A DNA stretch of 64,000 nucleotides, from assembly GCA_017546445.1 (NCBI GenBank), contig JAFYWX010000020.1, forward strand, positions 1-64,000, in the 5' to 3' direction. Under the pieces are notes generated by a model. It was not told the origin of the DNA. It ran no database searches and saw nothing but the letters and a program-made list of their open reading frames with translations. This stretch comes from Akkermansia sp. Its GTDB lineage: Bacteria; Verrucomicrobiota; Verrucomicrobiia; Verrucomicrobiales; Akkermansiaceae. The translations under genes and the position numbers were made by a program. Position 1 is the stretch's first letter. Each line of letters opens with the position of its first letter. Shown here piece by piece: positions 55,469 through 63,968 of this stretch.

Positions 55469-58400
55469 GTGCCACTCGTTGATGCCTGTGATACTGAATG
55501 GCGGGAAAGACAGGGTATAAAAGCCCCGTCAACCTACAATAAAGTGCCACTCGTTGATGCCTGTGATACTGAATGGCGGCAGGCGGCGCAGAATATGCTC
55601 CGCTCCCTTCCGTGCGTGCCACTCGTTGATGCCTGTGATACTGAATGGCGGTAGCAAACACCTCACGAACCACCTCTGCGCGGGCTTGTGCCACTCGTTG
55701 ATGCCTGTGATACTGAATGGCGGGTCCAGGAACTCACAGTCCAGCTCCTGCGCCTGGGCTGTGCCACTCGTTGATGCCTGTGATACTGAATGGCGGGGCA
55801 GTAGCGGTCTCGGAATGCCCACTCGTTCCGGGTGGTGCCACTCGTTGATGCCTGTGATACTGAATGGCGGTGGTACGACTTTGACGTAAACAACACAGGC
55901 ACGCTCGTGACACTAGTTGATGCCTGTGATACTGAATGGCGGGCACACCGGGGGCGTTGCCGGGAAGTTGCCTTTTTGCGGTGCCACTCGTTGATGCCTG
56001 TGATACTGAATGGCGGGATGGAGTCAATGAAAGATACCTCCTGCGGCTCGGTGCCACTCGTTGATGCCTGTGATACTGAATGGCGGAAGCGTCTTGTCGA
56101 CGACCCGGACACCGAAAAGAACGGTGCCACTCGTTGATGCCTGTGATACTGAATGGCGGTGCGCATTGTTCATAGCTTGCTGCGCCTCAATAGGTGCCAC
56201 TCGTTGATGCCTGTGATACTGAATGGCGGTTGCAACGTGGCGCGCGCTGTCGGGTCGGACAGGTGGTGCCACTCGTTGATGCCTGTGATACTGAATGGCG
56301 GGCCGCATGGAATACGGGCAGCTCGCTCCGCAGATTGTGCCACTCGTTGATGCCTGTGATACTGAATGGCGGGCATGTTTTGGTTCCTACCGTCTTTCCT
56401 GTAAGGTGCCACTCGTTGATGCCTGTGATACTGAATGGCGGATAAGCCCAGCCCGTCACACGCAGCACCTCAAACACGTGCCACTCGTTGATGCCTGTGA
56501 TACTGAATGGCGGATGTCGATTGGCATTCCACGGCGCAAAGCGGTTGTGGTGCCACTCGTTGATGCCTGTGATACTGAATGGCGGTCGCGCGGGAGTTCG
56601 TGCCGGAGATGGCAGCTGGGGTGCCACTCGTTGATGCCTGTGATACTGAATGGCGGCGTGGGTGAATTATTCCATAGCGTCTGACTATACGTGCCACTCG
56701 TTGATGCCTGTGATACTGAATGGCGGACCTTCATATCCATTCAAGGTCAAATAAGAGAAGTGCCACTCGTTGATGCCTGTGATACTGAATGGCGGGAACA
56801 ATATCCCCATTCCTGAACGGGCGGCAGGGGTGTGTGCCACTCGTTGATGCCTGTGATACTGAATGGCGGGTCCACACCATTAGCTATCGTGTTGAGTGCA
56901 GGATTGTCGTGCCACTCGTTGATGCCTGTGATACTGAATGGCGGCCTGCCGCAGAATCTTGATGTGGTGCAGTATAAGTGCCACTCGTTGATGCCTGTGA
57001 TTCTGAATGGCGGTGCATCTTGCCAGTCATAGATTGGGTAGGCATTCTCGTGCCACTCGTTGATGCCTGTGATACTGAATGGCGGACCCCGGCGTGTAAT
57101 GCGCTATGGCACGCGACAAGCGTGCCACTCGTTGATGCCTGTGATACTGAATGGCGGAAGCATTTCTGCAACGTCAGTGAAGTTCCGGCTTGGTGCCACT
57201 CGTTGATGCCTGTGATACTGAATGGCGGTGGAGTTCGCCAACGAGCCGCCGACGGAGACACGTGCCGTGCCACTCGTTGATGTCTGTGATACTGAATGGC
57301 GGGCCAAGCTGAACAAGCTGGAAAACCCAGATAAGATATGTGCCACTCGTTGATGCCTGTGATACTGAATGGCGGGGAACTGAACGAAGCGGAAATCATG
57401 GTCGAAGAAGTGTGCCACTCGTTGATGCCTGTGATACTGAATGGCGGTTGTTGAAACGCTGGACTTAAAGACCCCGCAGACCCTGTGCCACTCGTTGATG
57501 CCTGTGATACTGAATGGCGGGAGAAGTACGGCAAGGACACCGGCATGCCGAATATGTGCCACTCGTTGGTGCCTGTGATACTGAATGGCGGCGAAAGTAT
57601 TCTCTACAAAGAAAAAGTACACGGTTAGTGCCACTCGTTGATGCCTGTGATACTGAATGGCGGACATAAGGTACAATCGGTTCAACCTGTAGATTGCTGG
57701 TGCCACTCGTTGATGCCTGTGATACTGAATGGCGGCAAATGAGGCTTCTGAAACTGATTGGGTGGATATCTGTGCCACTCGTTGATGCCTGTGATACTGA
57801 ATGGCGGCAGCCTTGCCGATTTTGCAGCGAACCCGTACCGATGGGTGCCACTCGTTGATGCCTGTGATACTGAATGGCGGCGTGTGAGCTGAGTGACGCG
57901 ATTGATGACCTGCTTGGTGCCACTCGTTGATGCCTGTGATACTGAATGGCGGGGTGGTCAGCTCCTGCTGCTGGACTTAATCGAAGTGCCACTCGTTGAT
58001 GCCTGTGATACTGAATGGCGGATAGGTGCTTTCATGACTAGGAATGCAGCTGCAATGGTGCCACTCATTGATGCCTGTGATACTGAATGGCGGCAGAAAT
58101 GCGGTGTGCATCATCACAAATCGTTTCAACAGTGCCACTCGTTGATGCCTGTGATACTGAATGGCGGGCCCTACAAGACCTTCACATCCTCCCCGGTGAT
58201 TTCGTGCCACTCGTTGATGCCTGTGATACTGAATGGCGGCAAGAAGTCTGGTAATGGTGTTTCAAGCATAGAAGTGCCACTCGTTGATGCCTGTGATACT
58301 GAATGGCGGTTGACAGTATCGAATCTCAAGTCGCCGCGTTAAAGAACTGTGCCACTCGTTGATGCCTGTGATACTGAATGGCGGCGACAGAATGGGTTGA

Positions 58401-59310
58401 AGCGTCTGCAACTGCAAGCACGCTAGTGCCACTCGTTGATGCCTGTGATACTGAATGGCGGAACAGCCCCGGCGGTGACCTGTATATGGGCATTGCTGTG
58501 CCACTCGTTGATGCCTGTGATACTGAATGGCGGTCGAATTCTTTCTCAACATTGCGTGCCCATGCTGCGTGCCACTCGTTGATGCCTGTGATACTGAATG
58601 GCGGCTCTCAAAATGCTTATTGCGCTATTTTTTTCAAGCGTGCCACTCGTTGATGCCTGTGATACTGAATGGCGGCGCCGTATTTCGCGTGTACTCTTTC
58701 GCGCATTTCTGTGCCACTCGTTGATGCCTGTGATACTGAATGGCGGGAGACCCCGGAGAACAGCAAGGCATTGAAAACCGGTGCCACTCGTTGATGCCTG
58801 TGATACTGAATGGCGGAACACCACCCTCCTCGAGCTGGCGCCCATTTTTGAGTGCCACTCGTTGATGCCTGTGATACTGAATGGCGGGGCAGCCCCTCCG
58901 CAGGTACCCCGGCTGCGGCTACCTGTGCCACTCGTTGATGCCTGTGATACTGAATGGCGGTGATATAGCACTTCCACCGCGATGAATGGAGAAGTGTGCC
59001 ACTCGTTGATGCCTGTGATACTGAATGGCGGCTGCCCATCAATCATCGCCTTCAGCGCACGCCGCTGTGCCACTCGTTGATGCCTGTGATACTGAATGGC
59101 GGAAATCGCAGCGCGGGACTTTAGTCCCGCCTCGGCGGTGCCACTCGTTGATGCCTGTGATACTGAATGGCGGCAGAAATCGCGCCACCCGGCCACGCTC
59201 ACGTCAGGTGCCACTCGTTGCCTGTGATACTGAATGGCGGAATCACCTCGGCACTGAAACTCTGCAGCCGGAAGTGCCACTCGTTGGATGTCTGGGGTAG
59301 GGAATATGGG
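55469..59310 (-). CRISPR. Type V-B CRISPR array, about 54 repeats
   Basis: 36-base repeats, plus-strand start GTGCCACTCGTTGATGCC, end ACTGAATGGCGG, period about 72 and spacers mostly 34-39 bases. I count 53 recognisable repeats starting at 55469, 55544, 55616 and so on to 59208, plus a strongly degraded one at 59274. Variant repeats: 55907 (two changes), 56978, 57267, 57556, 58058 (one each), 59208 (three-base deletion). Read on the minus strand the repeat ends in GAGTGGCAC, matching the 3' end of known Cas12b repeats (GUGGCAC next to the spacer), so mature crRNA should be minus-strand. The degraded repeats lie at the far right end, which normally marks the end opposite the leader; see finding. 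Confidence 0.97.
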
Positions 59311-59392
59311 TAAGTTTGAGCTTTTAATCTGCGTTGAATTACTCCGCAGATAAAAAGGTAAGTTTTCACGGTAAAAGTGTGACTCCATACAT

Positions 59393-59430
59393 ACCCCTGC
59401 TGAATAAGCGGGGGTTAATTTTTTTGTTTT
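59393..59430 (+). terminator. Intrinsic terminator at the right side of the CRISPR array
   Basis: A 9-bp stem (ACCCCTGCT with AGCGGGGGT), loop GAATA, followed by TAATTTTTTTGTTTTT. It stops plus-strand transcripts coming through the array and insulates the RNA cluster that starts at about 59500. Confidence 0.85.
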
Positions 59431-59464
59431 TCTGCACAAAAAAGTGAAATTTTTCAAAAAACGC

Positions 59465-59492
59465 TTGACAATGGATGGAGGTGTGCTACATT
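59465..59492 (+). promoter_or_regulatory. Promoter of the Y-RNA-like cluster
   Basis: Perfect TTGACA at 59465-59470 and TACATT at 59487-59492 with a 16-base spacer. Transcription should begin near 59500, after the CRISPR terminator and 142 bases before the first tRNA-mimic unit. The stretch 59500-59641 has hairpins (for example CAACAA ... TTGTTG near 59553) but no unit I could fold with confidence. Confidence 0.75.
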
Positions 59493-59641
59493 TTGCGTGC
59501 ATTCGTTTGATTTGAGGACGAGATATTGCGAAAGGAATACCCTATTACTCCCCAACAACTACCAAAGACTTTTGTTGAATGAATGTGCGCTTTGTGGGCA
59601 TTGGACTCTTGTGCAGAGAGGGCAGTGAGCAGAGCGGAATG

Positions 59642-59762
59642 AAGACTCTTACAGCAAGGTAAGCGTGTTGTGGGTTCGAATCCCATCATCTGCGCTGTCG
59701 AAAGATAGCACCTGGCGGATGTAGCTCAATGGTAGAGCAGCTGAAATGAATGACGAGTTTTG
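59642..59762 (+). ncRNA. Y-RNA-like tRNA mimic, unit 1
   Basis: The terminal helix is AAGACTC (59642) with GAGTTTT (59755); ACAGCAA lies three bases into the loop side. Then a T-arm GTGGG-TTCGAAT-CCCAT (59670-59686), 3' acceptor strand CATCTGC (59687-59693), a GAAA-capped hairpin GCTGTC-GAAA-GATAGC, 5' acceptor strand GCGGATG (59715-59721), TA, and D-arm GCTC-AATGGTA-GAGC. The T-half precedes the D-half, so it is a permuted tRNA fold in which the acceptor end is closed and the anticodon side leads to the terminal helix. This is the architecture described for bacterial YrlA RNAs bound by Ro60 homologues. Confidence 0.75.
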
Positions 59763-59788
59763 CCCAATCCCCCTATAGCCGCTGAGAA

Positions 59789-59871
59789 AAGGCACAAACA
59801 GCCATACGACTGCCGACTCGGGTGCATGGCACCTGAACATTCTGGCAGCAGGCATAGCTGCCGTGTGTCCT
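59789..59871 (+). ncRNA. Y-RNA-like unit 1b, divergent
   Basis: AAGGCACA (59789) can pair with TGTGTCCT (59864) with one bulge, and ACAGCCA follows the 5' strand at the same place as ACAGCAA in the other units. The inside holds a hairpin GGGTGC-ATG-GCACC but no tRNA-type T-loop. Included because of motif and spacing; least certain of the set. Confidence 0.45.
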
Positions 59872-59891
59872 GGTTCAGTGGTGGAAAACAA

Positions 59892-60027
59892 TGCCAGCGA
59901 GTGAAAGACTCCAACTGCAATTCCGAGATATCCTCTTACCGGTTGCCATGTGTGGCCGGGCTGCTCCGAGGGGCGGAGAAATCCTCCCGCCGGGCTTAGG
60001 GAACCCAGGTGAGTCTTGTAGCTGGCA
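59892..60027 (+). ncRNA. Y-RNA-like unit 2, with extended stem
   Basis: Outer stem TGCCAGC (59892) with GCTGGCA (60021), an internal loop, then inner stem AAGACTC (59905) with GAGTCTT (60011), then CAACTGCAA in the place of ACAGCAA. The interior is GC-rich with hairpins CTCCG-AGGGG-CGGAG and CCGGTTGCCATGTGTGGCCGG. No canonical T-loop, so it would be a Ro-binding RNA with a different effector end. Confidence 0.6.
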
Positions 60028-60035
60028 CAATATCT

Positions 60036-60140
60036 GCAGATGGCTGAAAGACACCTCTCCAGCAATCCAGACATGCATCAGGTTCCAACTCTGTAAAATG
60101 CTCCGTGTGCGACAGGCACTAAGTGTCTTGTGCCATCTGC
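60036..60140 (+). ncRNA. Y-RNA-like unit 3, with extended stem
   Basis: Outer stem GCAGATGGC (60036) with GCCATCTGC (60132), inner stem AAGACAC (60048) with GTGTCTT (60123): the third-from-last base pair is changed on both sides compared with AAGACTC/GAGTCTT, a compensatory change. CAGCAA follows. A T-arm-like CAGG-TTCCAAC-TCTG is present, but no clear D-arm. Confidence 0.65.
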
Positions 60141-60153
60141 TCCCCACAATCCA

Positions 60154-60272
60154 AAGACTCAGACAGCAACTCATACCGAGATTGAGGGTTCGAATCCCTC
60201 CCCAACCCCGTACATACCCGATAATATGGGTTGGGCGTTGCTCTGTGGAAGAGCCGAAAACAATGAGTCTTG
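60154..60272 (+). ncRNA. Y-RNA-like tRNA mimic, unit 4
   Basis: Terminal helix AAGACTC (60154) with GAGTCTT (60265); ACAGCAA at 60163. T-arm GAGGG-TTCGAAT-CCCTC (60184-60200), acceptor CCCAACCC (60201) pairing perfectly with GGGTTGGG (60228), a loop with CATA ... TATG between them, then D-stem GCTC-TGTGGAA-GAGC (60240-60254). A permuted tRNA fold as in unit 1, with a wholly different but complementary acceptor stem. Confidence 0.78.
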
Positions 60273-60341
60273 ATACAATCCCACCATTATCCCGCTAACC
60301 CTTAACCTTTCCTGCCGCGAGAGCGGCGGAGAGCCCCCCTT

Positions 60342-60454
60342 ACAAGGACTCCAACAGCGATACAATATCTTGGTCATGGGTTCGAATCCCATCTTTCTGC
60401 GGAGACGCGGGGAGTAGCTCAGTTGGCAGAGCAGGAGAAAGAACGGAGTCTTGT
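60342..60454 (+). ncRNA. Y-RNA-like tRNA mimic, unit 5
   Basis: Terminal helix ACAAGGACTCC (60342) with GGAGTCTTGT (60445), one bulge; ACAGCGA at 60354. T-arm ATGGG-TTCGAAT-CCCAT (60376-60392), acceptor CTTTCTGC (60393) pairing with GCGGGGAG (60407) including G-U pairs across a 6-base loop, TA, then D-arm GCTC-AGTTGGCA-GAGC. The D-loop has the GG pair needed to dock on the T-loop. Confidence 0.78.
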
Positions 60455-60475
60455 CACCCCAAGAAAAAAAGCACA

Positions 60476-60567
60476 AAGACACATACAGCAACTATCCTTG
60501 ATAGCCTCTATCTGTTAAATAGTTGAACATGGGGTTATGCGCCCGGTGCGCATGCCCCGGTGTCTTG
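60476..60567 (+). ncRNA. Y-RNA-like unit 6
   Basis: Terminal helix AAGACAC (60476) with GTGTCTT (60560), the same compensated pair as unit 3; ACAGCAA at 60485. The interior has a strong hairpin GGGG-TT-ATGCGC-CCGGT-GCGCAT-GCCCC but no tRNA-type arms. The last RNA unit before the Ro-like gene. Confidence 0.65.
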
Positions 60568-60743
60568 GCGATTTGTTTCTCATCTGAGGATGTGCACCCC
60601 ACTACCGAGCAAGCGGAAGGGTCCTGCTGCGAAGCAGCGCCCGAGCCAGTAAGATAGGCGGATGATATTTCCAGAAGAAAGCGGATTTGCCTGCAACTAC
60701 CACCACAGCCATACCTATATACAACTCAAACTTCAATATCATC

Positions 60744-62285
60744 ATGACCAATAATTCACTTTTTGCCGCCATGAAGGCGTGCGATAACACGACACAGACC
60801 ACCAACGGCATGACCGCCTGCCGTTCCACGCTTTCGGCGCTGCTGGATTTATTCATGGGCGGTGCATCGCTGCGTAAGACGCCGGAGCAGGTGCCCCAGG
60901 CGGTGCGCGCTGCTTACCGGGAGGATAAGCTGGGCACGCTGCGCTGCTTGTTCTACCTGCGCGATATCCGCGGCAACGGCGGGCAGGGCGAGCGCGCGGT
61001 GTTCCGCGCGGGTATCCGCACGGTGGCAGAGCTGGATACGGAGCTTTTTGTGCGCAGCGGGGTGATTAAGCAGATTCCGTTCTATGGCCGGTGGGATGAT
61101 GTGTTCTGCCTGCTGGATGTGAGCCGCGAGCTGGATGCGGCGGTGTTTTCCCTGGTGGCAGAGCAGCTGAAGGCCGACTGTGCGGCGCTGGCAGAGCAGG
61201 GGAAGAAGGCGCAGGTTTCGCTGCTGGCCAAGTGGCTGCCTTCCTGCAATACGTCCTCTGCCACCACGCGGGCGCTGGCAAAGCGGATTTACCGCACCCT
61301 GCGCTTCAGCGAGAAGGAGTACCGCCAGGTGCTCACCGCCCTGCGCCGCCAGATTGATGTGCTGGAGACGCGCCTGAGCCGCCGGGACTACACTTTCCGC
61401 TACAGCGCGGTGCCTTCCAACGCGGGGCTGAAGTACCGCAAGGCTTTCATGCGGAATGATGGTGAGCGCTACAAGGCTTATGTGGAGTCTCTGCACAATG
61501 TGCTTTGTGTGCAGAACTGCGCCGTGGAGGATGTGAAGGTGAACGTGGGCACGCTGTATCCCTACGATATCATGAACAAGTTCCGCTATGGCGCGCTGGA
61601 TGCCACGGAGTGCATGCAGCTGGATAATATGTGGCGCTCTCTGCCGGATTATTTCGGCGAGGCGGCAGGTGCCAACTGGCTGGCGGTGGTGGATGTTTCC
61701 GGCTCCATGACCTGGGGCGGTATTCCTTACCCCATCGATGTGGCGATGTCGCTGGGTCTGTATGTGGCCGAGCGCAACACGGGTATCTTCAAGGATAAGA
61801 TGATTACCTTCTCCGCCTCGCCGCAGCTGGTGGAGGTGGACCCCGCCTGGCCGCTGAAGCAGAAGGTGGAGTATATGCTGGACATGGACTGGGGGATGAA
61901 CACGAATCTGGAGGCAGTGTTCCGCCTGGTGCTGGATGCCGCGGTGCAGGCTGCTCTGCCGGCGGAGCAGATGCCGCAGTGTATCATCATCATTTCCGAT
62001 ATGCAGTTCGACAGCTGCGTGGAGGGCGCCGGGAATCCCTCTGCCTATGAGATGATTCGCCAGCGCTTTGAGGCCGCGGGTTATGCTATGCCCCGTCTGG
62101 TGTTCTGGAATGTGGCGCAGCGGAATTACGGCAATGTGCCGGTGCGGTATGACCAGCAGGGCACCATGCTGGTGGGTGGCTGCAAGCCCGGCATGTTCGA
62201 GCAGCTTCTTTCCGGCAAAACCCCGGAGGATTTCATGCTCTCGGTGCTCAATTCGGAGCGCTACCAGCCCATCACGCTGGCATAA
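60744..62285 (+). CDS. Ro60/Rsr-like RNA-binding protein (TROVE or DUF2828-type plus vWA)
   Basis: 513 residues from the ATG at 60744; an in-frame ATG at 60687 would add 19 unlikely residues. The first about 300 residues are helical repeats with RCLFYLRDIRGNGGQGERAV and IPFYGRWDDVFCLLD, the signature block shared by TROVE (Ro60) and the related DUF2828 proteins. The second half is a von Willebrand A domain with a MIDAS site: Asp317, Ser319 and Ser321 in VVDVSGSMTWGG. Ro60 forms a ring that holds Y RNAs on its outer face and takes part in RNA quality control, in bacteria with PNPase. It directly follows seven Y-RNA-like units on the same strand. I cannot tell TROVE from DUF2828 by eye. No rtcA/rtcB nearby. 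Confidence 0.8.
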   Translation: MTNNSLFAAMKACDNTTQTTNGMTACRSTLSALLDLFMGGASLRKTPEQVPQAVRAAYREDKLGTLRCLFYLRDIRGNGGQGERAVFRAGIRTVAELDTELFVRSGVIKQIPFYGRWDDVFCLLDVSRELDAAVFSLVAEQLKADCAALAEQGKKAQVSLLAKWLPSCNTSSATTRALAKRIYRTLRFSEKEYRQVLTALRRQIDVLETRLSRRDYTFRYSAVPSNAGLKYRKAFMRNDGERYKAYVESLHNVLCVQNCAVEDVKVNVGTLYPYDIMNKFRYGALDATECMQLDNMWRSLPDYFGEAAGANWLAVVDVSGSMTWGGIPYPIDVAMSLGLYVAERNTGIFKDKMITFSASPQLVEVDPAWPLKQKVEYMLDMDWGMNTNLEAVFRLVLDAAVQAALPAEQMPQCIIIISDMQFDSCVEGAGNPSAYEMIRQRFEAAGYAMPRLVFWNVAQRNYGNVPVRYDQQGTMLVGGCKPGMFEQLLSGKTPEDFMLSVLNSERYQPITLA

Positions 62286-62336
62286 GTCTTTTTTTCAATA
62301 AGTCACAAGCCCAATCCCTCCCTCGGTAGTAATCTG

Positions 62337-62369
62337 CTCCCCTGGCTGAAATTCCAACAGCCAGGGGAG
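62337..62369 (+). terminator. Terminator of the Ro-like gene
   Basis: A 12-bp stem (CTCCCCTGGCTG with CAGCCAGGGGAG), 9-base loop, then TATTTTTG. It closes the RNA-array/Ro transcription unit. Confidence 0.85.
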
Positions 62370-62392
62370 TATTTTTGATGTGGTGTAGGGTT

Positions 62393-62450
62393 GTTTCGGC
62401 TCAAAATAGGGCTGGACCCGGCTCATTTCGGAACGGAAATGAGCCGAACG
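62393..62450. repeat. Dispersed GGCTCAAAA/GGCTCATTT element, copy 2
   Basis: TTTCGGCTCAAAATAGGGCT, then CGGCTCATTTC and GGAAATGAGCCGAA as an inverted pair. The same plan as 42228-42308, with a shorter middle. Lies between the terminator of the Ro-like gene and the convergent ATPase gene. Confidence 0.7.
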
Positions 62451-62482
62451 GAGACGAGGGGTGCTCTAAGGGGGGAGCCTGA

Positions 62483-63811
62483 TTAGAGCAGAGCGGTTAA
62501 CTGGTGGATGGCAAAGAGCGGCAGGTTGAGCAGACGGCAGGTAGAGCCGGTATCACTGAGCGGAAGCTGCTGTTCATTCCAGCCTGCCAGTGAGGTGCGC
62601 ACCGCGCTGGGGCACATGTGTTTGTGGCAGTAGGCCTTCAGGCTTTTGGATTGAAGGTTAGTCTCTGCCTTTACTTCGATGGGGATGATCTCCATGTCGA
62701 ACTGAATAAGGAAATCGATTTCACCGCGCCCGTTGTCTGAGGCCCAGTAGAAAGGAGTGAGCTGGCAGGATGTTCGCAGCTCCTGCTGTACGTATTGTTC
62801 TGCAAGGGCTCCCTTGAACTCGGTGAAAATACGGTTTCCCTCCAGGAGGATTCTGGGGGAGAGTTCTGCCTTGGCGGTAAGGAGTCCTACGTCCAGGAAA
62901 AAGGCCTTGAATGCCTGCTCCTGATAGGCTGATAGCGGCATAGCAGGCTTCGCAACTCTGTTAACCAGGAGAATGAGTCCGGCATCCTGCAGCCATTGCA
63001 GGGCAAGTTCCAGGTCACGCATGCGGAAGTTAGGCTGCACCTCCTTGCAGATGAATTTCTTATTTTCCTTGGAAAGTTGTCTGGGGATGGAGTCCCAGAT
63101 GAGTGATAGTCGCGGTGCGATTTCCTTGGGGGCATGCTTGGTAAAGTCTCTCTGATAACCGTTGAGCAGGGTTTGCTGTATGTATCGTACCTGATTAAAA
63201 TCGCCAGTATTGATGTAAGTTGCAACAGCTTCGGGCATGCCGCCAACGAAGTAGTATATTTTGAGCAGCTCTGCTAGCTTGCCGGAAAAATTGTTGCTGA
63301 GTGCCTGGTCGTGGCTGGCCAGCAGGTCTGCATACAGCTGATGGCCACTGGCAATAAGGAATTCCCGGAAACTCATGGGGTACAGGTGAAGCATATCCAC
63401 CTTGCCTACCGGGAATCCTGTGCCTTTATGTTCGTAAAGTCCTAGAAGAGAGCCTGCCGCGATGATGTGGTGTTCGCGGGCTTCCTCGCAGAAGTATTTG
63501 AGTGAGGTGAGCGCATGGGGGCATTCCTGGATTTCATCGAATATGATTAGTGTCTTACCTGCCTCCAGTGGGAATCCGGCATGTAGTTGGATGACCATGA
63601 GAAGGCGTTTGATGTTCAGGTCCTGCTCGAAGTTTTGCTTGATTTCGGTATCCAGGTCGAAGCGAATGTAGGCAATGTTTTTGTAGTGTTGTGCACCGAA
63701 TTCCTGCATGAGCCAGGTCTTGCCTACCTGGCGGGCTCCCAGTAGCAACAGCGGCTTTCGATTTGGGTTTTCTGCCCATGTCTTCAGGTCTGAAATTCGC
63801 TCTCGTAACAT
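62483..63811 (-). CDS. AAA ATPase with DUF4143 C-terminal domain
   Basis: 442 residues. Walker A is in LLLGARQVGKTWLMQEF, Walker B in LIIFDEIQECPHAL, sensor in IIAAGSLLGLYE. The C-terminal half has FTEFKGALAEQYVQQEL and GRGEIDFLIQFDMEIIPIEV followed by KAE, the DUF4143 restriction-endonuclease-like fold with possible D-x-E-V-K residues. Family members are common in gut bacteria, often orphan, with unknown role. Convergent with the Ro-like gene. Confidence 0.88.
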   Translation of the reverse strand: MLRERISDLKTWAENPNRKPLLLLGARQVGKTWLMQEFGAQHYKNIAYIRFDLDTEIKQNFEQDLNIKRLLMVIQLHAGFPLEAGKTLIIFDEIQECPHALTSLKYFCEEAREHHIIAAGSLLGLYEHKGTGFPVGKVDMLHLYPMSFREFLIASGHQLYADLLASHDQALSNNFSGKLAELLKIYYFVGGMPEAVATYINTGDFNQVRYIQQTLLNGYQRDFTKHAPKEIAPRLSLIWDSIPRQLSKENKKFICKEVQPNFRMRDLELALQWLQDAGLILLVNRVAKPAMPLSAYQEQAFKAFFLDVGLLTAKAELSPRILLEGNRIFTEFKGALAEQYVQQELRTSCQLTPFYWASDNGRGEIDFLIQFDMEIIPIEVKAETNLQSKSLKAYCHKHMCPSAVRTSLAGWNEQQLPLSDTGSTCRLLNLPLFAIHQLTALL

Positions 63812-63880
63812 GCTGTCTTTTTCTCGGAAAAGAGGGTAACGTGTTTTTTATTGAAAGTCAATAGAAAATAGAGATGTCCC

Positions 63881-63968
63881 CACATTTTCTGTACGACTTT
63901 TGCCGTCTGCTCACACATTTTCTGCACGACTTTTGCCGTTTGCTCACACATTTTCTGCACGACTTTTG
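63881..63968. repeat. 33-base tandem repeat, nearly three copies
   Basis: Units start at 63881, 63914 and 63947: CACATTTTCTGCACGACTTT then TGCCGTTTGCTCA, with two or three differences. The third copy ends after GACTTTTG. Lies upstream of the ATPase gene start and runs near the window end. Confidence 0.85.

Noticed and set aside
55379..59300. Many open frames of 60-320 residues across the array with repeating peptides such as PLVDACDTEWR
   Set aside because: The repeat is 36 bases, a multiple of three, so it translates into the same peptide again and again. These are CRISPR repeats, not genes.
59642..60454. Ordinary tRNA genes, or a permuted (two-piece) tmRNA
   Set aside because: The T-halves precede the D-halves and no anticodon arm is present between matched halves, so they are not normal tRNAs. 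There is no tag frame or GGGG-type tmRNA start, and the pattern repeats, so tmRNA does not fit.
63881..63968. A second CRISPR array
   Set aside because: The units are directly adjacent with no spacers between them.
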